This document shows positions 1 through 5,319 of a DNA stretch of 6,639 nucleotides, piece after piece (the stretch's first letter is position 1; each line of letters begins with the position of its first letter). The notes under the pieces are model-generated. The model saw only the letters and a list, made by a program, of their open reading frames with translations. It was not told where the DNA came from and made no database searches. The stretch is from NCBI GenBank assembly GCA_026986085.1, contig JALSPE010000165.1, forward strand, positions 1-6,639, in the 5' to 3' direction. Made by a program: the position numbers and the translations under genes. This DNA comes from Campylobacteraceae bacterium (GTDB lineage Bacteria; Campylobacterota; Campylobacteria; Campylobacterales; Sulfurovaceae).

Positions 1-7
1 TTTTAGC

Positions 8-88
8 TTAAATACTAAGTAGTATAAATGACAAAAGTAGCGAATAGAATTTTTTTGCATAGTTTTTTACAGCAACTATTGGCTTCAT
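8..88 (-). CDS. Putative 26-residue basic hydrophobic peptide
   Basis: The frame reads ATG to TAA and encodes 26 residues: a basic N-terminal half (Lys2, Lys8, Lys12, Lys13) followed by a hydrophobic stretch from about Phe14 to Ile26, able to form one short membrane helix. An AAGGA Shine-Dalgarno sequence (plus-strand 96-100) lies 7 nt before the ATG, and a perfect consensus promoter (195-223) points at it, with an inverted repeat between them. The combination of strong promoter, structured leader and tiny cationic membrane peptide resembles type I toxin genes such as AapA of Helicobacter, but I recognise no sequence family. It could equally be the signal-anchor of a longer gene cut by a stop codon, since the window ends 7 nt past the stop. 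No plus-strand gene competes here. Translation is inferred, not shown. Confidence 0.4.
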   Translation of the reverse strand: MKPIVAVKNYAKKFYSLLLSFILLSI

Positions 89-111
89 CTAAAATTCCTT
101 ATTTTAATTAT

Positions 112-189
112 TAGACTTCTTACAAAACTCATAAATTGAGAATATTTTTTAGTGCATATCATCTTTCATTGAGTTTTCCAAGAAGTCTA
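112..189. repeat. 20-bp inverted repeat with 38-nt centre (leader hairpin or IS-end remnant)
   Basis: Arms 112-131 and 170-189 match as inverted repeats at 18 of 20 positions. In minus-strand RNA one of the two mismatches becomes a G-U wobble, giving 19 of 20 paired positions. The outer ends begin TAGACTTCTT. The repeat lies between a minus-strand promoter and the small ORF at 8-88, so the RNA would start within a nucleotide or so of the base of the stem. Two readings fit: a 5' leader stem-loop, or a 78-bp MITE-like remnant of an insertion sequence. For the second reading, TTAATTAT occurs on the left flank (104-111) and again at 192-199, but in DNA this AT-rich that may be chance. Confidence 0.75.
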
Positions 190-194
190 TATTA

Positions 195-223
195 ATTATA
201 TCTTAGCATAAATTTAATGTCAA
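195..223 (-). promoter_or_regulatory. Perfect sigma-70 promoter facing left
   Basis: On the minus strand TTGACA (218-223) is followed by a 17-bp spacer and TATAAT (195-200). A complete -35 is rare in Campylobacterota messenger promoters, so this one should be strong. Transcription would begin near 188-189, at the edge of the inverted repeat, about 100 nt before the ATG of the 8-88 ORF. A second TTGACA on the same strand lies at 235-240. Confidence 0.75.
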
Positions 224-318
224 GCTATTTTTGTTGTCAATTTGTTATATTTCTCTTTCATAATTTATATTTTAACCCAAACTATGTAATAAGATTACTT
301 TATATTCTTTAATAATTA

Positions 319-370
319 TTACTACTTCAACTAATATCCTGAAATTTCAGAGTATTAGTTGGCATAGTAA
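319..370. repeat. 52-bp interrupted palindrome in intergenic DNA
   Basis: Three nested symmetric blocks share one centre: TTACTA/TAGTAA (319-324/365-370), CAACTAATA/TATTAGTTG (328-336/353-361) and the perfect palindrome CTGAAATTTCAG (339-350). The joints are mismatched. No T-run follows on either strand, so a simple intrinsic terminator is unlikely. It sits between the leftward promoter at 195-223 and the rightward promoter near 429, where a shared operator would be placed. The rest of 224-425 shows nothing else I can support. Confidence 0.6.
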
Positions 371-425
371 TCAAGTTAAATTTATTTAAAAATAGATAAT
401 TTATAATTATATTTGATATAACTTT

Positions 426-434
426 TGTTATAAT
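426..434 (+). promoter_or_regulatory. Extended -10 promoter of the outer-membrane protein gene
   Basis: TG (426-427) plus one base plus TATAAT (429-434) forms an extended -10 preceded by T-rich DNA and no clear -35, the usual Campylobacterota sigma-70 style. The predicted start near 441 leaves a leader of about 20 nt, containing the AAGGA Shine-Dalgarno sequence at 452-456. Confidence 0.7.
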
Positions 435-461
435 CTCAATACTATTACACGAAGGATTAAA

Positions 462-1352
462 ATGAGAAAATCATTTCTGCTATCTACTCTACTATCTTCA
501 CTTCTTTTTAGTGGCGAATTTGAATGGGGTAAGGGAACAATTGAAGTTAAAGGTGGATTTTTAGGTTTAACAGGAACTATAAGTGATGATATAGATACAT
601 ATGCCTTAGTTGAAAATCATAAAAATATTTTTAACACTAATATATTTTATGGATACGATTTAGTATTTTTTGATTCACAAACAATAAAGCAACTTCAAAA
701 CAACTATAATAGTGGGGCATCACAAGCAAACAGCCTAATTAATAGTTCTGGAATGGGAAATAACTATATAGAAGTGCCTACTATTGAGCATAGATTAAAA
801 GGTGTAGATGCTGGTGTTACACTAGGTTATGATATTTTACATAAATCAGAAAGTGACTATTTAGGCGTTGGGCTATATTTAGGAATTTCTGCTCCATATA
901 TAAAGAGTAAAAAATCAGATTCCAATGCCATATCTAATGCATTGGCTTCTGCTTATAAGGCATCAAAAACAGAGTTTACAACATATAAAGTTGGTGTAGG
1001 TATTTATGCACAAAAGAGCTTAACAGATTTAATATCAACTTATGGTAGTGCTATATATGCCTATCAAAAAGCATCAGTGAAAAATAGTTATGCAAAATCT
1101 GATTTTAGTGTAAATGGAAACTATTTAGAGTTAAATGCTGGGCTTAAATTTCAACCATTAAAAGAGGATTACGACTTAGGAATTATAACATTTAGCCCAA
1201 GACTCTACGCCAAAATTGGCTGGAGATACAGAGAGTGGAATGTCGATAATATTGCAATTAATTTAAGTGGAATTGCTTCTATAAAAACACCAAAAAGTGA
1301 TATGAAATTCTCTACAAATGTTGCATATATAGGGCTTGGCTACTCTTTTTAG
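462..1352 (+). CDS. Outer-membrane beta-barrel-like protein
   Basis: This 296-residue protein starts with a Sec signal peptide: Arg2-Lys3, a hydrophobic core of about residues 5-16, and likely cleavage near Ser17-Gly18 before the mature start EFEWGKG. The mature part has alternating hydrophobic and polar strands rich in Gly, Tyr and aromatics, for example near 133-146, 172-184, 193-203 and 222-231. It ends with Tyr-Ser-Phe at the C-terminus, the terminal aromatic that the BAM machinery recognises in many outer-membrane proteins. Campylobacterota genomes commonly carry such barrels; what this one transports or binds is unknown. The ATG has AAGGA 5 nt upstream and its own promoter. Its stop codon lies inside a hairpin shared with the convergent lipoprotein gene. 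Barrel assignment is by pattern, not by a recognised named family. Confidence 0.75.
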   Translation: MRKSFLLSTLLSSLLFSGEFEWGKGTIEVKGGFLGLTGTISDDIDTYALVENHKNIFNTNIFYGYDLVFFDSQTIKQLQNNYNSGASQANSLINSSGMGNNYIEVPTIEHRLKGVDAGVTLGYDILHKSESDYLGVGLYLGISAPYIKSKKSDSNAISNALASAYKASKTEFTTYKVGVGIYAQKSLTDLISTYGSAIYAYQKASVKNSYAKSDFSVNGNYLELNAGLKFQPLKEDYDLGIITFSPRLYAKIGWRYREWNVDNIAINLSGIASIKTPKSDMKFSTNVAYIGLGYSF

Positions 1353-1359
1353 TAGCCAA
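1336..1359. terminator. Hairpin between convergent genes
   Basis: TTGGCTACT (1336-1344) and AGTAGCCAA (1351-1359) form a perfect 9-bp stem with a 6-nt loop. The stem overlaps the stop codon of the rightward gene and abuts the stop of the leftward gene, whose ends are only 7 bp apart. Neither strand has a good T-run after the stem, so termination strength is uncertain. Confidence 0.55.
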
Positions 1360-1575
1360 CTAATAACAAGGCGAATAACTTACAAGTTTAGCTCCAGCAC
1401 TCTGCATATCTGCTAGAGTGGGATATGTATCTTTTTGCCCATCTAACTCGCCACATACTGCTATGTGAGTTTGGGGTGGAATATCTACACTTACTTCATC
1501 ATCTATATTTGGAGTATTAGAAGCACACCCTAAAAGCAGTAATATTGGCATAACAGTTAATATTTTCAATCTCAT
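1360..1575 (-). CDS. Small lipoprotein with degenerate Kazal-like domain
   Basis: This 71-residue protein has a type II signal peptide (Arg2, Lys4, hydrophobic 5-16) and lipobox LLLGC with the lipidated cysteine at position 17. Residues 18-35 form an acidic linker. Residues 38-70 follow the core of a Kazal-type protease-inhibitor fold: an AVCG-like start with Cys41, a DGQKDTYP segment in place of the usual DGxTYxN, an alanine-glycine turn, and a final Cys70. The middle Kazal cysteine is absent, so only a Cys41-Cys70 bond is possible and inhibitor activity is doubtful. The start is clear: AGGAGG (plus-strand 1584-1589) lies 8 nt upstream, and a -10-like TAAAAT is at 1607-1612. The gene lies 60 bp behind the RnfD-like gene and may be co-transcribed with it. 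The lipoprotein call is firm; the Kazal call is from recall of the pattern. Confidence 0.75.
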   Translation of the reverse strand: MRLKILTVMPILLLLGCASNTPNIDDEVSVDIPPQTHIAVCGELDGQKDTYPTLADMQSAGAKLVSYSPCY

Positions 1576-1635
1576 TTAAAACTCCTCCTTTATAAATTTG
1601 CCCAATATTTTAACAACAATTTATAAAAGATTACC

Positions 1636-2490
1636 TTACATACTAAAGTATAAAGGCTTTTTAAGAGATATAGAAACAACTATAAATATTGATAAAATTA
1701 ATATAAATAGATATCTCTTATAATCATCTTTTGTCAAATCTCTATAAAATGGTATAAAAGCAACAGATATTAAAAACAGAGCAATAAATAGGTGCCATAC
1801 TCTCTCTCCTACTATATAATTTAATGCTACAATTAAAAGTGCCACTAAAAGAGCAAAAACTATTTGAGCAGTAGCTCCATTTGGTGTTGTTATAGGGTCT
1901 GTAAGCATAAAAAATATATATACCATAAAAGATATTGAGTATAAAGAGGATTCAAAATGCTCAAAACTCCATGTTGGGTTACTACTACCCATAATTAAAT
2001 AGTTTAATACAATATACGAAACAATAAAAGATATAGATATTAGATACCTATTTACCCTTATTAATATAGTAGCTCCTAGTGCAATTACAATATACAATAT
2101 ATAGCTCTCTTTTCCAAGCTCACCTATTATTGGCAAAGCTTTTGGGTAAAATATAAATATTGCCAAAATTAATGCAAAATTTGATGGATTAAAAATATGT
2201 TTACCATCAATTTTGATATATAATTTTTGTAAAATAGCTAAAGTTATAACAATATATGGGATATACCACCGAAGCCATCCAACCATTAACACAACACCAA
2301 GAGCAGTAATAAATGCAGAGTATGGAATATATATATCTTTTTTTAATATAAGCTCCAAAGCCCCACTATAAGCCATAAGGAGAAAAATTGTAAAAAAGTT
2401 TGTCTGTAATCTACTATTTAAATAGCCAAGAGAAACAAGCAGTATTAAATTAAATAGTTGCTGAAATTGTATATGTTTAATTAAATTCAT
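1636..2490 (-). CDS. Orphan NqrB/RnfD-like inner-membrane protein
   Basis: This 284-residue protein is almost entirely membrane helices (eight to ten hydrophobic segments). Two blocks are characteristic of the NQR2/RnfD family: HIFNPSNF at 98-105, and MLTDPITTP at 195-203, equivalent to the TDP-T-P segment of RnfD. In that family the subunit helps carry electrons across the membrane and usually holds a covalent flavin. Here no flavin attachment motif is seen at the expected place before the TDP block, and no other rnf or nqr genes flank it, so it is probably a stand-alone paralogue of unknown substrate. The N-terminal ATG is the first possible start, with two in-frame TAA codons four and five codons upstream. 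It lacks a Shine-Dalgarno sequence and may be leaderless. The small lipoprotein gene follows on the same strand. Confidence 0.75.
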   Translation of the reverse strand: MNLIKHIQFQQLFNLILLVSLGYLNSRLQTNFFTIFLLMAYSGALELILKKDIYIPYSAFITALGVVLMVGWLRWYIPYIVITLAILQKLYIKIDGKHIFNPSNFALILAIFIFYPKALPIIGELGKESYILYIVIALGATILIRVNRYLISISFIVSYIVLNYLIMGSSNPTWSFEHFESSLYSISFMVYIFFMLTDPITTPNGATAQIVFALLVALLIVALNYIVGERVWHLFIALFLISVAFIPFYRDLTKDDYKRYLFILILSIFIVVSISLKKPLYFSM

Positions 2491-2496
2491 TCTAGA

Positions 2497-2502
2497 ATTT
2501 TA
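2497..2502 (-). promoter_or_regulatory. Possible leaderless promoter of the RnfD-like gene
   Basis: A TAAAAT -10-like box ends 6 nt before the ATG (2490), which places the transcription start at the A of the start codon. No Shine-Dalgarno sequence exists. TAAAAT is common in DNA this AT-rich, so the call is tentative. Confidence 0.35.
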
Positions 2503-2530
2503 TTAAAATATTGCTAAAAGTTAGATTTTA

Positions 2531-2558
2531 TTGATTTTAAAAAAATTGTGGGTATAAT
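2531..2558 (+). promoter_or_regulatory. Rightward promoter-like site facing into tRNA-Glu antisense
   Basis: TTGATT (2531-2536), a 16-bp spacer and TATAAT (2553-2558) make a good sigma-70 match. It would start an RNA near 2565 that runs antisense through tRNA-Glu and on toward the lipoprotein-nfo operon. Function is unproven. Confidence 0.35.
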
Positions 2559-2572
2559 TTGATACTTTTAAG

Positions 2573-2647
2573 TGGTGACCCCTAGGAGATTCGAACTCCT
2601 GTGGCATGGATGAAAACCATGAATCCTAACCGTTAGATGAAGGGGCC
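2573..2647 (-). tRNA. tRNA-Glu (anticodon TTC)
   Basis: A 75-nt cloverleaf with encoded CCA. The acceptor GGCCCCT pairs with AGGGGTC (one G-U), and the discriminator is A. The anticodon loop TTTTCAT presents TTC, and the T-arm contains the GTTCGAATC signature. It is monocistronic, with no other RNA gene next to it, and reads GAA/GAG glutamate codons. Confidence 0.97.
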
Positions 2648-2682
2648 ACATAATTTTTTTAACTTCTTTTTGAAGTGGTGGA

Positions 2683-2688
2683 ATTATA
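2683..2688 (-). promoter_or_regulatory. -10 box of the tRNA-Glu gene
   Basis: TATAAT on the minus strand lies 35 nt before the tRNA 5' end. No convincing -35 is present. The leader contains a small hairpin, ACTTC/GAAGT (2662-2666/2672-2676). Confidence 0.6.
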
Positions 2689-2690
2689 AG

Positions 2691-2718
2691 CTAAAATATC
2701 TTAAAATTAGCTTAAAAT
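2691..2718 (+). promoter_or_regulatory. Probable promoter region of the lipoprotein-nfo operon
   Basis: The motif (C/T)TAAAAT repeats three times at a 10-11 bp period (2691-2697, 2701-2707, 2712-2718). The last copy, TAAAAT at 2713-2718, is the best -10 for the operon, with a start near 2725 and AAAGG at 2726-2730 as the Shine-Dalgarno sequence. AAGCTAA/TTAGCTT (2688-2694/2707-2713) also forms an inverted repeat here. Confidence 0.4.
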
Positions 2719-2737
2719 AAATTAAAAAGGTAAGATA

Positions 2738-3235
2738 ATGAGCAAAAAAGCTAGTTTACTAATCTCTGCAACTGTAGGAGTGTTGTTAAGTGGATGTGTT
2801 GGTAATATGCCAGAGTATCAAACAAGCGAAGGAACAATGATTGTTTTTAAAACACCAACAATGAGATATGCCGATCAAGGCTTTGTATCTACTGCAAGTA
2901 GCGAAACAAAAGTAGAGATATACAGTAGTGGGCAATCGGTAATGAGGTTAAGAATTACTCCATCTCAAGTTTGTGTAACCAATATGGCATGTATGAGCAA
3001 AAAAGAGTTTAACCAAAAAGTTTTAGGAAATGCAAACTACCCAGAAACACTTATAGAAAATATCTTTAAGGGTGAACCAATATTTGGGATGGAGGGTATG
3101 AATCAGTCAGATCATAGCTTTAGACAACATATACAAAAGAGTGGAATGGATATAAATTATATAAGAACACCTAAAAGAATAGAATTTTCTGATACAATTA
3201 CAGGCACAAAAATAAAAGTTATAACAACGGAGTAG
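2738..3235 (+). CDS. Hypothetical lipoprotein upstream of nfo
   Basis: This 165-residue protein has a type II signal peptide: Lys3-Lys4, hydrophobic 6-18, lipobox LLSGC with lipidated Cys20. There is no Asp at +2, so outer-membrane or periplasmic-face placement is plausible. The mature part looks mostly beta, with a likely disulfide between Cys79 and Cys85 and a conserved-looking block near 101-117 (YPETLIENIFKGEPIF). The C-terminal strand pattern recalls lipid-binding LolA/LolB-type folds, but this is only a pattern impression. No enzymatic motif is visible. The ATG follows AAAGG by 7 nt, and the gene ends 2 nt before nfo, so the two are one operon. The neighbour is DNA repair, which does not explain an envelope lipoprotein; the linkage is probably positional. 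Confidence 0.8.
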   Translation: MSKKASLLISATVGVLLSGCVGNMPEYQTSEGTMIVFKTPTMRYADQGFVSTASSETKVEIYSSGQSVMRLRITPSQVCVTNMACMSKKEFNQKVLGNANYPETLIENIFKGEPIFGMEGMNQSDHSFRQHIQKSGMDINYIRTPKRIEFSDTITGTKIKVITTE

Positions 3236-3237
3236 AT

Positions 3238-4143
3238 ATGGGAAAAAAGTATGTAGGTGCACATGTAAGTGCTAGTGGTGGGGTAGAGAATGCTCCACTC
3301 AATGCTAAAGCAATAGGAGCAAAAGCATTTGCTCTATTTACAAAAAATCAAAGACAGTGGGTAGCAAAGCCACTAACTATAAAAAGTATAGATGAGTTTA
3401 AAATAAATTTAAAAGAGGCAGATATTGCCCCTGAGCATGTATTGCCACACGATAGCTATCTTATCAACCTAGGGCACCCCGAAGAGGATAAACTAGAAAA
3501 ATCAAGATTGGCTTTTATAGATGAGTTAGAAAGAGCAAAGCAGTTAGGATTAAAACTGCTAAACTTTCATCCAGGTAGCCATCTGCAAAAAATATCTAAA
3601 AAAGACCCAGAGTATGAGCAAAAGTTAAAAGATGTAGAGTATGCATGTTTGGATGTAATTGCAGACTCTATGAATTTGGCAATAGAGGCAACTAAAGATA
3701 GTGATGTTATATTGGTAATTGAAAATACTGCTGGTCAAGGCACCAATTTGGGTTATAAATTTGAACATCTAGCCTATTTAATAGATAAAGTAGATGATAA
3801 GAGCAGAGTTGGAGTTTGTATAGATACATGCCATATGTTTACGGCAGGTTACGATATTAGAACAAGAGAAGCTTACGATAAAACTTGGGATGAATTTGAT
3901 AAAATAGTTAAATTTAAATACCTAAAAGGTATGCATATTAACGACTCAAAACCACCTCTTGGTTCAAGAGTAGATAGGCACGAATCTCTAGGAAAAGGTG
4001 AAATTGGATTAGATGCATTTAAATTTATAATGAATGATGAAAGAATGGATAATATTCCACTTATTTTAGAGACAATAGATGAAACTATCTGGAAAGATGA
4101 GATAGAGCTACTATACAGCTTTAATCCAGATAGTCGCCCTTAA
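3238..4143 (+). CDS. nfo: Endonuclease IV (AP endonuclease, base-excision repair)
   Basis: This 301-residue enzyme cleaves the DNA backbone 5' of abasic sites and trims blocked 3' ends in base-excision repair, using three zinc ions in a TIM barrel. The N-terminus VGAHVSASGG and all nine metal ligands are present: His71, His111, Glu162, Asp196, His199, His233, Asp246, His248 and Glu278, in the blocks LPHDSYLINLGHP, NFHPGSH, IENTAGQGTNLG, CIDTCHMFTAGYD, GMHINDSK, DRHESLGKGEIG and LETI. Compared with the E. coli enzyme as I recall it, about 13-15 extra residues lie between His111 and Glu162 (charged segment near 121-136), the only notable departure. The ATG sits 2 nt after the lipoprotein stop, with CGGAG 5-6 nt upstream, so translation is probably coupled. 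A palindromic hairpin follows directly after the stop. Confidence 0.97.
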   Translation: MGKKYVGAHVSASGGVENAPLNAKAIGAKAFALFTKNQRQWVAKPLTIKSIDEFKINLKEADIAPEHVLPHDSYLINLGHPEEDKLEKSRLAFIDELERAKQLGLKLLNFHPGSHLQKISKKDPEYEQKLKDVEYACLDVIADSMNLAIEATKDSDVILVIENTAGQGTNLGYKFEHLAYLIDKVDDKSRVGVCIDTCHMFTAGYDIRTREAYDKTWDEFDKIVKFKYLKGMHINDSKPPLGSRVDRHESLGKGEIGLDAFKFIMNDERMDNIPLILETIDETIWKDEIELLYSFNPDSRP

Positions 4144-4160
4144 AGAGCCTATAGGCTCTT
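4143..4160. terminator. Bidirectional palindromic terminator of nfo and the convergent gene
   Basis: Bases 4143-4160 are a perfect 18-bp palindrome giving an AAGAGCC/GGCTCTT stem with a TATA loop. It begins at the last base of the nfo stop and overlaps the stop of the leftward gene at 4159. The T-runs are short on both sides. Confidence 0.65.
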
Positions 4161-5157
4161 ATACGCTAAAATTGTCAATATCTACTAAATTTATTAAAAT
4201 ATCTCTATTTAAAACCTTCTCGATTTTTCCTATATTTTTCTTAAAATAATCTATATACTCTTTTTTAGCAACCAACAATCCAGCTCCACTATCATAAGCA
4301 TCTGCCAATACTCTACCAGCCTTCAGCAAAGCTAACTTTTCATTAGACTCCTCCAAAGCCTTGCCACAACTCTTATGACTATGGTCAAATTTAACCTCTT
4401 TATAGCCTTTTTCTATTACCTCTTGTGGAAGCTGATATATCTCTTTGCAATCTCTTTTACCATAATAAAATGCAACACCAATTACATCTTCACTACTTAA
4501 ATCTCTATCTTTATATACCCTTACACCAAAATCACTAACTCTGTTTATATCTTCTGGTGCAGGTGCTAACTCTTTTAGCATATTAATTGTTCCACTATAA
4601 TCTTGAGGTATCAACATATTCTCTTCATACTCAGCATCCCACAAACCATTATCACAAGTAATTGCTCTTAAAATCTCTTCTCTATGTGGATTTTTATTAT
4701 AAATTAAGTGCGCTGCCAATATAAGTATGGCATCTCCAATATAGTGTTTATTATACTCAAATGTGGCAGAGGCATAGTGTTGTCCATAAAATTTATTATA
4801 GTAATCTCTATCCTCTTGTGTGCAGTATGGCTCTAATATCTTATAACTCTCTTCAAAATCATCATCATTAATTATTAGATGCTCTGTAGCTCTATATTTA
4901 GTTGTAGGCTCTATTGTTAGCTCACTTCCAAGCTTAGCCACAACATCTTTTATCTTAATTTTACCATCTGTAACAAGAGAGTTTACTCTAAAATATAAAT
5001 TCTCATCTGGATAGTTAAAAAATCTATTTTTCTCTTTTATTAAAGGCAAAAGCTCCTCTAGTGAGTCATCTTCGTCAATCTCTATTTTAAAATTTTTATA
5101 ATATGGTAGATAATCTGTTTTTGCATTAAAGAAAAAGGCTCTAATTTGTAATTTCAT
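4159..5157 (-). CDS. FrdB-N-terminal/HdrB-C-terminal-like protein lacking Fe-S cysteines (DUF5644-like)
   Basis: With the start at 5157 the protein has 332 residues. Residues 1-105 follow the fold of the N-terminal domain of succinate dehydrogenase/fumarate reductase iron-sulfur subunits (IRAFFFNAKTD near 5-15, a strand-helix pattern, then LGSELTIEP near 77-84). The cysteines that would hold the 2Fe-2S cluster are missing. Residues 255-310 resemble an HdrB CCG-type domain (SCG at 263-265, GAGLLV at 291-296), also without its CPxC motif. I associate this layout with the Campylobacterota family DUF5644/HdrB C-terminal, from memory. A scaffold role is inference. The start choice rests on GGAG 6 nt before this ATG; an in-frame ATG 72 nt upstream (5229) lies inside the mobile element and adds residues with no family resemblance. 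Convergent with nfo. Confidence 0.75.
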   Translation of the reverse strand: MKLQIRAFFFNAKTDYLPYYKNFKIEIDEDDSLEELLPLIKEKNRFFNYPDENLYFRVNSLVTDGKIKIKDVVAKLGSELTIEPTTKYRATEHLIINDDDFEESYKILEPYCTQEDRDYYNKFYGQHYASATFEYNKHYIGDAILILAAHLIYNKNPHREEILRAITCDNGLWDAEYEENMLIPQDYSGTINMLKELAPAPEDINRVSDFGVRVYKDRDLSSEDVIGVAFYYGKRDCKEIYQLPQEVIEKGYKEVKFDHSHKSCGKALEESNEKLALLKAGRVLADAYDSGAGLLVAKKEYIDYFKKNIGKIEKVLNRDILINLVDIDNFSV

Positions 5158-5181
5158 TAATTTCTCCAAAAATTTAGTTAC

Positions 5182-5213
5182 AACCTGAGTTCGACGGAGT
5201 ATCATGGCCACAG
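5182..5213 (+). repeat. Left terminal inverted repeat (A)
   Basis: This 32-bp arm matches the reverse complement of 5419-5450 at 30 of 32 positions; the differences are at 5199 and 5206. It contains GAGTTCGACGG. Confidence 0.9.
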
Positions 5214-5314
5214 AAGCCAAAGAATACATAAGATTTTTTAAATCAAATTCGTAGGACTACCCATAGGTAATTCAAGAATTTTATTTAAGAAAGGTTGTGT
5301 ATTATTTGGCTTCC
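5212..5314. repeat. Internal hairpin 1 (D-B-D')
   Basis: Arms 5212-5250 and 5276-5314 match as inverted repeats at 32 of 39 without gaps. They enclose exactly the 25-nt block B (5251-5275), which starts GTAGGACTACCC. Confidence 0.85.
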
Positions 5315-5319
5315 CTTCG

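Noticed and set aside
28..114. Plus-strand 28-codon frame starting ATG-ACA-AAA
   Set aside because: No Shine-Dalgarno sequence; it is antisense to the better-supported minus-strand ORF.
1869..1886. NGAT motif in the RnfD-like protein as a flavin attachment site
   Set aside because: It follows the TDP-T-P block, whereas the family's flavin-bearing threonine lies earlier. The position is wrong.
5182..5200. GAGTTCGA in the terminal repeat as a tRNA T-arm remnant or att site
   Set aside because: Only the TTCGA core resembles a T-loop. No flanking tRNA structure or integrase is present.
5158..5229. N-terminal 24-codon extension of the 4159-5157 gene
   Set aside because: It reads from the mobile element's terminal repeat, has no family resemblance, and a better start with GGAG exists at 5157.
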